54,039 nt of DNA from NCBI RefSeq assembly GCF_009764355.1, contig NZ_LNUA01000058.1:1-54039 (forward strand), given 5' to 3'. Both the position numbers and the translations under genes were made by a program. The DNA is from Companilactobacillus bobalius (GTDB lineage: Bacteria > Bacillota > Bacilli > Lactobacillales > Lactobacillaceae). The notes beneath the pieces are model-generated. The model was not told where the DNA came from and searched no databases. It saw only the letters and a program-made list of their open reading frames with translations. Below, one piece after another: positions 24,157-32,801 of this stretch (the stretch's first letter is position 1; each line of letters begins with the position of its first letter).

Positions 24157-24843
24157 ATGAAAATCTTAGTGGTTGATGATGATAAAGAGATTGTAGAACT
24201 ACTTAGTATTTATATTAAAAATGAAGGTTATGAACCTGTGACAGCTAATTCTGGTCAAGAAGCTTTAGACCAATTAGCAGCTCATAGCGATATAGCGTTG
24301 ATGGTTTTGGACATCATGATGCCTGGAATCGATGGTATTGAAGTCGTTAAACGAGTTCGTAAAAACTCACAAATTCCAATTATTATTGTTTCTGCCAAAA
24401 CGACTGATATGGACAAAATTCAAGGTCTTATCACGGGTGCTGACGATTATGTAACGAAGCCTTTTAATCCATTAGAGATAATGGCACGAATTCGTTCGTT
24501 GTTACGTCGTAGTTCTCAACAAACAGCCAAGAATGTTCCAGATAAATTGGAAGTAGGACCAATTACTATCTATAAAGATTCACATGAAGTAGTAACTGAT
24601 TCTAATCAAAAAGTGCAGTTGACGGCATTAGAATTTGGAGTGCTCTATTTACTAGCTAGCCATCCAAATCGTGTCTTTTCAGCGGATGAAATTTTTGAAA
24701 GAGTTTGGAAACAAGAGAGCGTCGTTTCGGCAAAAACCGTTATGGTTCATGTCAGTCATTTGCGCGACAAACTAGAAGAAGCAACTAATGGTGAAAAAGT
24801 TATTGAAACCGTTTGGGGCGTTGGCTACAAAGTGGAGGTTTGA
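24157..24843 (+). CDS. OmpR/VanR-type response regulator
   Basis: This 228-residue protein has an N-terminal receiver domain and a C-terminal winged-helix DNA-binding domain. The receiver shows KILVVDDDKEIVELL, the phosphoacceptor Asp in MVLDIMMPGIDG and Lys in VTKPFNPLEI. The winged helix ends VWGVGYKVEV. The sequence resembles VanR-type regulators. It precedes its sensor kinase by two bases and a D,D-carboxypeptidase gene, which suggests control of peptidoglycan stem-peptide trimming. Vancomycin-resistance genes as such are not present. Confidence 0.9.
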   Translation: MKILVVDDDKEIVELLSIYIKNEGYEPVTANSGQEALDQLAAHSDIALMVLDIMMPGIDGIEVVKRVRKNSQIPIIIVSAKTTDMDKIQGLITGADDYVTKPFNPLEIMARIRSLLRRSSQQTAKNVPDKLEVGPITIYKDSHEVVTDSNQKVQLTALEFGVLYLLASHPNRVFSADEIFERVWKQESVVSAKTVMVHVSHLRDKLEEATNGEKVIETVWGVGYKVEV

Positions 24844-24845
24844 TT

Positions 24846-25937
24846 TTGAATAAAAGAATCAAACTGAATGTAAAAGAAAAAGGTGTCCTCCTTTTAGAAG
24901 GAATAGGCACCTTTCTTTTATTTCAGATTATCAATATAGTTTTAATAGGAGCTATCGGCAAAAGTGGATTTGTCGAAAATGTCAAAACTAATCTATCCAA
25001 TCTTATCAGTGATAAACTTTGGATCTTAGTTTTGACCCTTTTGGTACAACTGATTTTGACCATTATGATGGCTTTGACTATGTATCATCGTCTCGAATTG
25101 CACCAAGTTCAACAGATTTTACAAAAGAGCGCTACAGCTAATTTACCGCAACCAATTGGGGTAAAAGTGAATCAGAATTTACAAGGAATCATTGATAATT
25201 ATAATTTATTGATCTCGAACATGAATCGTCGTTCTAAAGAGCAGGAACAATCTGAGAAGAGTAAGGATGAGTTGATCAGTAATGTCAGTCACGATATTAG
25301 AACACCTTTGACCTCAGTTATTGGTTATTTAGGATTGATTGAGAGTAAGAATTATAACGATTTAGGACAAATCTTGAAGTATACCCACATTGCTTATAAG
25401 AAATCATTGGAGATGCAAAATTTAGTTAACTCGTTGTTTGAATTTGCCAACGTGCAACATGCAACGAGTCGTCTCAATATGACTCAATTTGATATGGCAC
25501 AGATGCTAGATCAATTATCAGCTGATTTTGAATTGGAAGCTAACAAACGTGGGATGGAAATAATCGTCAATTCACATCCAGATAAGATTATGATGAAAGG
25601 CGATACCGAAAAATTGGGTCGTGTTTTCAATAATCTCATCATGAATGCCTTTAAATACGGTAAAGGAGCCACTCATATTTGGTTAACGGCCGAACAAAAG
25701 AATAATGAAGTCGTTGTAACGGTGGCTAATAATGGTCCGGCTATTCCTGAGGAATCTGTAAAACATGTCTTTGACCGATTCTATCGAGTTGAAGATTCAC
25801 GATCAAAGAAGACTGGGGGAACCGGTCTAGGACTAGCGATTGCCCAGAGCATGGTGAAATTACACGGTGGAACAATAGCAGTTACATCTAACAAGGAAAA
25901 GACATCATTTATCAGTCATTTTCCAATTACTCAATAA
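24846..25937 (+). CDS. VanS-type sensor histidine kinase
   Basis: This 363-residue membrane kinase has two N-terminal transmembrane segments (LLEGIGTFLLFQIINIVLIG and LWILVLTLLVQLILTIMMAL) with only a short loop between. A dimerisation/phospho-His box follows (ISNVSHDIRTPLTSVIGYL), then the ATPase domain (NNLIMNAFKYG, VANNGPAIPEE, GGTGLGLAIAQSMVKLHGG). The start is best read as TTG, with GGAGG seven bases upstream, though the frame extends back into the regulator gene. The short outer loop suggests an intramembrane-type sensor. It pairs with the adjacent regulator. Confidence 0.9.
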   Translation: MNKRIKLNVKEKGVLLLEGIGTFLLFQIINIVLIGAIGKSGFVENVKTNLSNLISDKLWILVLTLLVQLILTIMMALTMYHRLELHQVQQILQKSATANLPQPIGVKVNQNLQGIIDNYNLLISNMNRRSKEQEQSEKSKDELISNVSHDIRTPLTSVIGYLGLIESKNYNDLGQILKYTHIAYKKSLEMQNLVNSLFEFANVQHATSRLNMTQFDMAQMLDQLSADFELEANKRGMEIIVNSHPDKIMMKGDTEKLGRVFNNLIMNAFKYGKGATHIWLTAEQKNNEVVVTVANNGPAIPEESVKHVFDRFYRVEDSRSKKTGGTGLGLAIAQSMVKLHGGTIAVTSNKEKTSFISHFPITQ

Positions 25938-25960
25938 AGATTGATTTGCGAGGTTTAATA

Positions 25961-27205
25961 ATGAAAAAGTTCTTTAAAAAATTAGCATTGATAATGTCGT
26001 TAGTGATTTTGACATTACCTTTGTTTGCATCAACTGTTCAGGCTGATTCGCAACCCAGTCTGGATTTGAATGCGGCGGCTGGACTGGCTTTTGATGAAAA
26101 TAGTGGCCAAGTTATTTACAGCAAGAATGCAAATCAAAAAGTTGCTATTGGTTCAATTACCAAAATAATTACTCTCTATTTGGTAACTAAGGCCTTAAAA
26201 GAAGGTCAAATTACTGAACAAGATACACTGCAACCAACTCAAGCACAGGCTGATATGACTAAGGATAATGAATTAACCAATGTTAAATTGGATGTTGGTC
26301 GTTCTTATACTGTTAAGCAATTGTATCAAGCAGCGTGGATCGTTTCGTCTAACTCAGCAGCGATGATGTTGGCGGATAAAGTGGCTGGCAGTCAGCAAGC
26401 CTTTGTCAAAATGATGAGAAAGACTTTGAAAAATTGGGGTATCAAGGATGCTGAAATAAATAATGTTTCAGGATTGAATAACTCTGATTTGGATTCTAGC
26501 ATGTATCTCGGTAGTGCTGATGGAGAAAATAAACTGTCAACCAATGATATTGGTGTGATCGTCAAACATGTTTTGGACCAGTATCCAGAAATTTTGCAAA
26601 CAACCTCAATGGCTAAATTGGATTTTCCTGCCGATAATGAAACTAAAACTTATAATTCTTTGAATCTATTATTAAAAGGACAACGTGATTATCAAGCAGG
26701 TTATGAGTTTGATGGTTTAAAGACTGGTACAACTAAGCAAGCTGGTGAGTCTTTTGTAGGAACGTTACCTATGAATGGGACTCGTATTGTCACAATCGTG
26801 ATGAATGCTCAGGGTGAAAGTAATGATGTCGATAAGAGATTCCGTAGTGCACAGAAATTAGCTCGCTATGTGAAAGATAATTTTGAATACAAAGAAACCT
26901 TGAAAAAGGGCTCAGAAGTTACTATTAACAAAAAAAAGTATGAAATTAATCAATCTAGTTATATTTGGGTACCAAAGAATTTTAATGTTGAAAATTTAAG
27001 CTATAATGAAAGTAGTAACGACTTAGGTTTTACTGCGAAACGCAACAAGCAAACGGTAAAATTAATTGCTGCTAATACTGCTAGTGGTTATCTTCCGTTT
27101 AAAAAGGCAGATGTTAAAAAAATAATACACAAGAAGACTAGCCAGAAGTCTTGGTGGGATCAGATCGTTGAATTTTTTAATCATCTATGGAAACGTCTAT
27201 TTTAG
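25961..27205 (+). CDS. dacA: D-alanyl-D-alanine carboxypeptidase (PBP5/DacA type)
   Basis: This ~414-residue exported serine peptidase removes the terminal D-Ala from peptidoglycan pentapeptides. A signal peptide (KKLALIMSLVILTLPLFAS..VQA) is followed by the active-site motifs SITK, SSN and KTGT, a PBP5-type C-terminal domain and an amphipathic end (SWWDQIVEFFNHLWKRLF) that likely anchors it to the outer membrane leaflet. The chosen ATG has GCGAGG upstream. It begins 24 bases after the VanS-like kinase and is probably part of its operon. Confidence 0.9.
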   Translation: MKKFFKKLALIMSLVILTLPLFASTVQADSQPSLDLNAAAGLAFDENSGQVIYSKNANQKVAIGSITKIITLYLVTKALKEGQITEQDTLQPTQAQADMTKDNELTNVKLDVGRSYTVKQLYQAAWIVSSNSAAMMLADKVAGSQQAFVKMMRKTLKNWGIKDAEINNVSGLNNSDLDSSMYLGSADGENKLSTNDIGVIVKHVLDQYPEILQTTSMAKLDFPADNETKTYNSLNLLLKGQRDYQAGYEFDGLKTGTTKQAGESFVGTLPMNGTRIVTIVMNAQGESNDVDKRFRSAQKLARYVKDNFEYKETLKKGSEVTINKKKYEINQSSYIWVPKNFNVENLSYNESSNDLGFTAKRNKQTVKLIAANTASGYLPFKKADVKKIIHKKTSQKSWWDQIVEFFNHLWKRLF

Positions 27206-27219
27206 GAGCAGGTGAAAGA

Positions 27220-28749
27220 ATGAGTTTGAAAGTAAGTAAAGCTATTGAGATTTTGAAAAGTCATGACTTGCTAGTTTCTGATTCAGTAAGCGATGAAAAT
27301 CTCGAAGTAACAAATATTAGTTACAATTCTAGAGAAGACCAAGCCAATGGAATTTTCTTCTGCAAGGGAAATCAATTCAAAGCAGAATATTTAGACCAAG
27401 CAATTAAGAATGGTGCCAAGATCTATGTTGCTGAAAAGGAATATAGTACTGATATTGATCGTTTAATCGTTAAGGATGCATCAAAGGCTTTGGCATTATT
27501 GAGTGCCGAATTTTATGGTAATCCGCAAAATGATTTGTTTATCGTAGCCTTCACAGGTACTAAAGGTAAAACGACAACTTCATACTTCACATATGACATT
27601 TTGAACAGTGCTTATCCTAAGAAAGTTGCATTGTTCTCAACTGTTGATAGAATCGTCGGACCAAATCCAAGTGATGAATTCAAATCAGATTTAACAACTC
27701 CCGAATCAATGGAATTATTCCATGATATGAGAAGGGCTGTTGATAATGGAATGAAGTACTTGGTTATGGAAGTGTCTTCACAGGCCTACAAGAAGAACCG
27801 TGTCTATGGTTTGAAATTTGATATTGGTGGTTTCTTGAATATCACTCCAGATCATATCGGACCTAATGAACATCCAACTTATGCTGATTATTTGAATTGT
27901 AAGAAGCAATTGATGATCAACTCCAAAGTAAATATCATTAATCGTCAAACAAACGACTATGATACAGTTTTAGCCGCAGCCAAAGAGACAAGTGATGACA
28001 AAGATATTTACAAATTTGCTAAAGATGAAGTCGGTGACACTGACTTTAGTATTCGCAACAAAGAATCCAATTTAAATGATTCCGTCTTTACCTATACAGC
28101 CGAAAGTGACAAAGCTGAAGATTTACAAGACCACGGTGAATATACTTATGAATTAGGTCTTGTTGGTGACTTCAACGAGTTAAATGCTGGTGCTGCTATT
28201 ACAGCGGCTAAAATTATGGGTATTGATAACGAGGTGATCGCTGAAAGTTTAAAAAAAGCGTTCGTCCCGGGGAGAATGGAACACATTAATACCAAGAACC
28301 ACGGGACAATCTTTGTAGATTACGCCCACAACTATGCTAGTATGAACGCTCTATTGAGTTTCATTAAGCGTGAATATCCTGAATCAAAAGTTAAAGTTGT
28401 AGTTGGTAGCCCTGGTGACAAAGGGGTTTCTAGACGTGCAGGCTTTGCTAGAGTCCTAACGGAACTAGCTGATTCAGCGATTTTGACAACAGACGATCCT
28501 GGATTTGAAGATCCAGCTAAAATTTGTAAGGAAATCGATGATCAAATTGACCACGAAAAAGTTCAAGTTAAGACGGTAATCGATCGTCAAGAAGCTATTC
28601 GTGAAATGATTACCTCAAGTGGAGATGGAGATATTATCGTTCTTGCCGGAAAAGGTAATGATCCATATCAAAAGACTAAGGGTGTCGATGTACCTTATCC
28701 AAGTGATCCAGTTGTAGCTAAGAAAATTTTGAAGGATATCGAAGGTTAG
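27220..28749 (+). CDS. murE: UDP-MurNAc-tripeptide synthetase, L-lysine-adding MurE
   Basis: This 509-residue Mur ligase adds the third stem-peptide residue to UDP-MurNAc-L-Ala-D-Glu. Motifs: ATP-binding GTKGKTTT, TTPES, EVSSQAYKKNRV, LNITPDHIGPNEH and VDYAHN. The DNPR signature of meso-diaminopimelate enzymes is absent; the corresponding site reads TTDDPGFEDP, as expected for L-lysine enzymes. The start has GGTGAAAGA directly before the ATG, just after dacA. Together with the next gene this predicts an L-Lys-based wall, probably with a D-Asp bridge. Confidence 0.9.
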   Translation: MSLKVSKAIEILKSHDLLVSDSVSDENLEVTNISYNSREDQANGIFFCKGNQFKAEYLDQAIKNGAKIYVAEKEYSTDIDRLIVKDASKALALLSAEFYGNPQNDLFIVAFTGTKGKTTTSYFTYDILNSAYPKKVALFSTVDRIVGPNPSDEFKSDLTTPESMELFHDMRRAVDNGMKYLVMEVSSQAYKKNRVYGLKFDIGGFLNITPDHIGPNEHPTYADYLNCKKQLMINSKVNIINRQTNDYDTVLAAAKETSDDKDIYKFAKDEVGDTDFSIRNKESNLNDSVFTYTAESDKAEDLQDHGEYTYELGLVGDFNELNAGAAITAAKIMGIDNEVIAESLKKAFVPGRMEHINTKNHGTIFVDYAHNYASMNALLSFIKREYPESKVKVVVGSPGDKGVSRRAGFARVLTELADSAILTTDDPGFEDPAKICKEIDDQIDHEKVQVKTVIDRQEAIREMITSSGDGDIIVLAGKGNDPYQKTKGVDVPYPSDPVVAKKILKDIEG

Positions 28750-28753
28750 AAAC

Positions 28754-29494
28754 ATGAAGAAATTCTTTACAGTAATTGGCGGTATGGGTAGCCTTGCCAC
28801 TGAAAGCTATATACATTTGTTAAATGAGAGGACACCTAGTAATAAGGATCAAGATTATCTAGATTATATTTTGGTCAATCATTCAAGTGTGCCTGATAGA
28901 ACTGCACATATTTTAGATCACAGTAAACCCAGCTTTTTACCTCCATTGACAGAAGATATTAAACAACAAAGTTTATTGAAACCTGAATTTATGGTAATTA
29001 TTTGTAATACAGCTCATTATTACTATAAAGAATTACAAGCAGCAACTGATATTCCACTAATTCACATGCCACATATGGCTATTAGTGTAATGAAGAATAA
29101 ATATCCTAAAGCTAAGCGAATCGGTTTGATTGCTACTAAAGGAACAATTGCTGATCACGTCTATGAAGACGAAATTAAGAATGCCGGTTTTGAATTAAGC
29201 CTTGGTGATCAAGCAGTGCAAGATGAAGTTGAAAGCTTGATTTATGATGACATCAAAATTAAGGGTAAGATGAATGCTCCAAAGTATCACAAAATCTTAC
29301 AAACAATGCATGATAAATTTGATTGCGATGTTATTGTCCTGGGATGTACTGAGTTATCGTATGCTCAAGAAAAAGCCCCAGATCATCCTTATCAAGTTAT
29401 TGATGGACAAGGAATTATTGTTGATAAATCAATCGAACTTGGCCAAAAAATTCGTAATGGCGAAAAAATTGATTATACGAAAATTTATGGATAA
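28754..29494 (+). CDS. Aspartate/glutamate racemase family protein (probable aspartate racemase)
   Basis: This 246-residue protein has the Asp/Glu racemase fold with the two catalytic cysteines (IICNTAHYY and LGCTELSYA) and the N-terminal GGMGSLATESY motif of aspartate-type racemases. It would supply D-aspartate, which lactobacilli with L-Lys walls use as the cross-bridge residue. The gene starts four bases after murE, which supports that role. True glutamate racemase (MurI) would look different at the N-terminus, so I favour aspartate. The gene ends directly at repeat element 29495-29577. Confidence 0.85.
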   Translation: MKKFFTVIGGMGSLATESYIHLLNERTPSNKDQDYLDYILVNHSSVPDRTAHILDHSKPSFLPPLTEDIKQQSLLKPEFMVIICNTAHYYYKELQAATDIPLIHMPHMAISVMKNKYPKAKRIGLIATKGTIADHVYEDEIKNAGFELSLGDQAVQDEVESLIYDDIKIKGKMNAPKYHKILQTMHDKFDCDVIVLGCTELSYAQEKAPDHPYQVIDGQGIIVDKSIELGQKIRNGEKIDYTKIYG

Positions 29495-29577
29495 AGAGAG
29501 CGGAATAAGCCCGGTTAGAATCTGACTTATGTAGCTCGTTTCCACTATATTGCATAGAACATTGGTTATTTACCGTA
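29495..29577 (+). repeat. Short hairpin element (family F2, copy 2)
   Basis: It starts at the racemase stop with AGAGAGCGGAATAAG and ends with CTCGTTTCCACTAT..GCATAGAACATTGGTTATT. Both ends align with the element at 23640-23791, but the middle is about 70 bp shorter. The retained pairing is ATAAG/CTTAT. Confidence 0.65.
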
Positions 29578-29581
29578 AAAT

Positions 29582-29624
29582 AATAGCCACAATAATCAAA
29601 AACAGATTATTGTGGCTATTTTTC
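29582..29624 (+). terminator. Terminator of the murE-racemase unit
   Basis: A perfect 16-bp stem (29582-29597 with 29605-29620) around a seven-base loop, followed by T residues. Confidence 0.85.
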
Positions 29625-29648
29625 TGTCTAATTCTTACGGTTCGGTAA

Positions 29649-29664
29649 TGTTTCTCGTGGAACA
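29649..29664. promoter_or_regulatory. Candidate parS (ParB-binding) site
   Basis: Read on the minus strand, TGTTCCACGAGAAACA differs at one position from the Bacillus parS sequence TGTTCCACGTGAAACA. It lies intergenically about 8 kb from parB, just upstream of the -35 of the lipoprotein gene. Confidence 0.65.
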
Positions 29665-29694
29665 TTGCAATAAAATACGTCATTCCTATATAAT
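29665..29694 (+). promoter_or_regulatory. Promoter of the Ser/Asn-rich lipoprotein gene
   Basis: TTGCAA (29665-29670), an 18-bp spacer and TATAAT (29689-29694). The candidate parS site abuts its upstream edge. Confidence 0.6.
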
Positions 29695-29722
29695 AACAAG
29701 TACAAGGAGGTACTTTTATACT

Positions 29723-30325
29723 ATGTTTAAGAGATTATCGCTTTTTACAGTGATTTTGTCAGGGGTTTTATTAGCAGGTTGCAGTAGTCAACAAGCTACA
29801 AGTACAAAGTCAAATACTAGATCTGAACAAACAGAAAAGAGTACTAAGAAGTCAACTCCAGAGAAATCTGAGAAGTCTGACCAATCAAGTTCTACTTCGT
29901 CTTCATCAAATGATGATAACCAAGCAACTAATGATGATAATAACAGTGACAGTAATAGTAACAACAATAATACTGACACAACAAATAAGAACAATGATTC
30001 TACACAAACAAATCAAAGTTCAACAAAATCTGATAATAATAGCAACAGTACTGACACAAATAATAACCAATCATCACAAAATCAGAATACAGCACAATCA
30101 TCACAAACAGGGGTTAATATTACGACAGCAGATCAAGCCACTTCTTTCTTAGCTGATAAGTTAAGCACAACGTATGATAAAGCTAATACACAATATGTTG
30201 CGAATGGTAAAGTTACTTGGAATAATGTTAATGGTTATCAAATAAATATTTATAGCAAGAATTCAGACTCTCCAGTTGGCAGTTACTTAGTACCAGCTAA
30301 TGGTCAATATTTCCAAATTTGGTAA
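29723..30325 (+). CDS. Lipoprotein with a long Ser/Thr/Asn/Gln-rich linker
   Basis: This 200-residue protein begins with a lipoprotein signal (KRLSLFTVILSGVLLAGC; lipobox LLAGC). About 110 residues of S, T, N, D, Q and K follow, with no clear fold. The small C-terminal region of ~70 residues (ADQATSFLADKLSTTYDK..GYQINIYSK..GSYLVPANGQYFQIW) looks like a compact domain seen in lactobacillus surface lipoproteins. The linker probably holds it away from the membrane through the wall. AAGGAGG lies 12 bases before the ATG. The frame opens further up but would skip the ribosome site. Function unknown. Confidence 0.8.
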   Translation: MFKRLSLFTVILSGVLLAGCSSQQATSTKSNTRSEQTEKSTKKSTPEKSEKSDQSSSTSSSSNDDNQATNDDNNSDSNSNNNNTDTTNKNNDSTQTNQSSTKSDNNSNSTDTNNNQSSQNQNTAQSSQTGVNITTADQATSFLADKLSTTYDKANTQYVANGKVTWNNVNGYQINIYSKNSDSPVGSYLVPANGQYFQIW

Positions 30326-30368
30326 TCTGAAATCACTTGCCTTTATAATAAGAATTAGTTATATTTTT

Positions 30369-30412
30369 CAGAGGTCGGGTCAAAACTATGTTTTGTTCAG
30401 GCCTCTGTTTTA
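30369..30412 (+). terminator. Terminator of the lipoprotein gene
   Basis: CAGAGG/CCTCTG outer stem with inner CAAAAC/GTTTTG and a following TTTT. Confidence 0.75.
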
Positions 30413-30442
30413 GTTTGGCAATTATTTGAATAGAGGGAAAGA

Positions 30443-31318
30443 ATGCGAAAAAGAAATTTTATTTTACTAGCTTTGTTTTCGCTATTGATAGTATTAGGGG
30501 GCTGTAGTCGTCGTGATACGTCACAAAAAATCATAACGACAACAGTTAATACTTATAAGGAACCGATACAGAGTGTTGTCGGTGATAAGTATCAAGTTGA
30601 ATCAATAATTAAATCCGTCAATGTCGACCCACACAGCTTTTCAGCTTCAAGCAACAACGCTAAACAAGTTGCTGATTCACGATTGATTGTCGCTAATGGT
30701 TTGGGGTACGATGATTGGGTTGAAAAAATTGTGGCTGCTAATAGCCAAGAAAATAATATGATCGATTTTTCTCGAGATGTCTTGAAAAAGAAAGATGGCG
30801 ATAATGAGCATGTTTGGTTTGGAGTTAAGAATGTCCAAGAACTCAGTCGAGCAGTTTATAAGCATATGGCCAAAGTCGACCCGAAAAATCGTGCGTACTA
30901 TCAAGCTAATTTTAAGGAATATTATTTAAAATTGAATCGTTTAATCCAAAGAGAAAAAGCATTGAAGAAATATACGGCTGGTAAAAAGGCTTATGTAACT
31001 GAACCACTACCTTACTATCTCTTGAAAGATCTAGACGTGACAATTGCTAATCAACATTTTGCTAAAGCCATCGAAGAAGACACTGATCCGTCTATTAAAG
31101 ATGTGAAAAATATGGAGATTGGTTTGAATAATCATAAAGTTAGTTTCTTAGTCGTTAATAAGCAAGTAACCAGTGGAATTATTACTAAGATGACCACTTT
31201 AGCAAAGAAACATCATGTGCCAATTATTTATTTCACGGAAACATTACCAAGTGATTTGGGATATTATAGTTGGATGGATCAAAATATTAGTCAGATTGAA
31301 AGGATAGTGAAGGAATAA
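30443..31318 (+). CDS. Metal ABC transporter substrate-binding lipoprotein (zinc/manganese type)
   Basis: This 291-residue lipoprotein (signal with lipobox VLGGC) belongs to the cluster A-I metal-binding proteins. Likely ligands are His in NVDPHSFSAS and His in NEHVWFG. The third site reads TEPLPYYLL (Glu where many zinc proteins have His), and a final acidic ligand may lie near FTETLPSDLG. The long His-rich loop of many zinc binders is absent, so zinc versus manganese is not settled. RBS GAGGGAAAG precedes the ATG. It heads an operon with ATPase and permease genes. No clear AdcR or Zur site was seen. Confidence 0.85.
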   Translation: MRKRNFILLALFSLLIVLGGCSRRDTSQKIITTTVNTYKEPIQSVVGDKYQVESIIKSVNVDPHSFSASSNNAKQVADSRLIVANGLGYDDWVEKIVAANSQENNMIDFSRDVLKKKDGDNEHVWFGVKNVQELSRAVYKHMAKVDPKNRAYYQANFKEYYLKLNRLIQREKALKKYTAGKKAYVTEPLPYYLLKDLDVTIANQHFAKAIEEDTDPSIKDVKNMEIGLNNHKVSFLVVNKQVTSGIITKMTTLAKKHHVPIIYFTETLPSDLGYYSWMDQNISQIERIVKE

Positions 31319-31989
31319 TCGTTATTAAGGCAGTCAATTTAACCAAACGTTTTGGTAAACAATTGGTTTTTCAAAATTTAAATTTTCAAATCAATGATGG
31401 TGACTTTATCAGTTTGATTGGACCAAATGGTTCTGGTAAAACTACTTTAGTCAAAATGATTATGGGTTTGGAAAAGAAGTCTAGTGGTGACCTAATCGTT
31501 GATCACAAGCAAACTATCGGTTATGTACCACAATTTAGAAATATTGATATCGATTATCCTTTGAATATCGAACAATTCGTCCGCTTGAATCTCAAATTCA
31601 CTTTGAGTCCCAAAAAGCGTCAATCAGATAATCAATTGATTGAAAGAATTCTTGAAAAAACGGGACTAACAGCTTTGAAAGATCGACCCTTAGGATTAGC
31701 TTCAGGAGGGGAAAAACAAAAAGCCTATTTGGCTCAAGCACTCTTGAATGATCCTAAAGTACTGATTCTGGATGAGTCGACTGCTAGTTTGGATGTTGAA
31801 GTTAAGATGCAACTGATGGATCTAGTGGCTGAATTGAATCAAAATGAAAAACTGACGGTCATTTTCATTACACATGATTATGAATTAACTAAAAAATATA
31901 CACATCGAGCACTCTTTTTCAGAGATCATGAATTACAAGAAGTTGATGTTAAAGATGTTTCAGAAGATATGTTTGAGATGGGAGGCTAA
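31318..31989 (+). CDS. Metal ABC transporter ATP-binding protein with non-canonical start
   Basis: This ~223-residue ABC ATPase has Walker A GPNGSGKTTL, a LASGGEKQKAYLAQAL signature and Walker B VLILDESTASLD. The first conventional start (TTG at 31363) would remove VIKAVNLTKRFGKQ, which contains the N-terminal strand and aromatic A-loop region. Homology-like sequence reaches back to the preceding stop, where TAATC takes the place of the usual TAATG overlap, so the start appears to be ATC (31318) after AAGGA. Either a rare AUC start, a damaged start codon or a sequencing error is possible. It partners the flanking binding protein and permease. Confidence 0.8.
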   Translation: MVIKAVNLTKRFGKQLVFQNLNFQINDGDFISLIGPNGSGKTTLVKMIMGLEKKSSGDLIVDHKQTIGYVPQFRNIDIDYPLNIEQFVRLNLKFTLSPKKRQSDNQLIERILEKTGLTALKDRPLGLASGGEKQKAYLAQALLNDPKVLILDESTASLDVEVKMQLMDLVAELNQNEKLTVIFITHDYELTKKYTHRALFFRDHELQEVDVKDVSEDMFEMGG

Positions 31990-31991
31990 GC

Positions 31992-32789
31992 ATGTTTGAA
32001 TATGAATTTATGAGAGAAGCTTTTATTGCTAGTACTTTCATCGCCATCACTGCTGGATTAGTTGGTGTATTCGTTGTTTCTAGAAATATGTCTTTTCTTT
32101 CTCATACATTATCCGAAATTGGCTTTGCCGGAGCTTCTTTTGGAATTTTAGTTGGGATATCGCCTTTAGCAGGGATGATTATCTTTACATTGATCAGTTC
32201 AGTGGCAGTCGGTAGTTTGAGTAGTGAATCATCTAGACGAGAAGCGTCGATCAGTGCAATATCGTCGTTGTTCATTGGTTTAGGAATTTTGTTCTTGTCG
32301 CTGTCCTCAGAGTCGAGTAGTTATGCTACTAACATCTTGTTTGGTAGTATCGTCGGCATCAGTTCTAAAGAGGTTAATCAATTAATGATTCTGGCGTTAT
32401 TCGTCATATTTGTCTTCATTATTTTCTATAAACCACTATCATTTGATTCATTCGACCATATTGGCGCTCGTGCTGCCGGTTTGAAAACAAGATTACTATC
32501 AGTTGCTTTCTTAGTAACTTTGGCTCTGAGCGTCAGTATTGGAGCTCAAATCGTTGGTTCACTATTAGTCTTTGTATTATTGACCTTGCCAGGAGCGACG
32601 GCCAAGTATTTAGTACATTCGGTGCCAAAATTGATTATGGTTTCAGTTGGATTGTCGTTAGCCGGAGTTTGGCTAGGTTTATACTTAGCTTTTGTAACAA
32701 ATTGGCCAGTAACTTTCTTTATTTCAGCTTTTGAAGTAATTGCTTACTTCTTAGGATTAAGCTATAAAAATTGGAAATTAAACCATTAA
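31992..32789 (+). CDS. Metal ABC transporter permease (ZnuB/MntB family)
   Basis: This 265-residue permease of the ABC-3 family has about eight membrane segments. It shows family patterns such as LSHTLSEIGFAGASFG, the SSLFIGLGILFLSLS segment and GSLLVFVLLTLPGATAKYL. It moves a divalent metal (zinc or manganese) delivered by the lipoprotein. It starts two bases after the ATPase gene, with GGGAGG upstream, so the three genes form one operon. Confidence 0.9.
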   Translation: MFEYEFMREAFIASTFIAITAGLVGVFVVSRNMSFLSHTLSEIGFAGASFGILVGISPLAGMIIFTLISSVAVGSLSSESSRREASISAISSLFIGLGILFLSLSSESSSYATNILFGSIVGISSKEVNQLMILALFVIFVFIIFYKPLSFDSFDHIGARAAGLKTRLLSVAFLVTLALSVSIGAQIVGSLLVFVLLTLPGATAKYLVHSVPKLIMVSVGLSLAGVWLGLYLAFVTNWPVTFFISAFEVIAYFLGLSYKNWKLNH

Positions 32790-32801
32790 GGATCTGAATA
32801 A

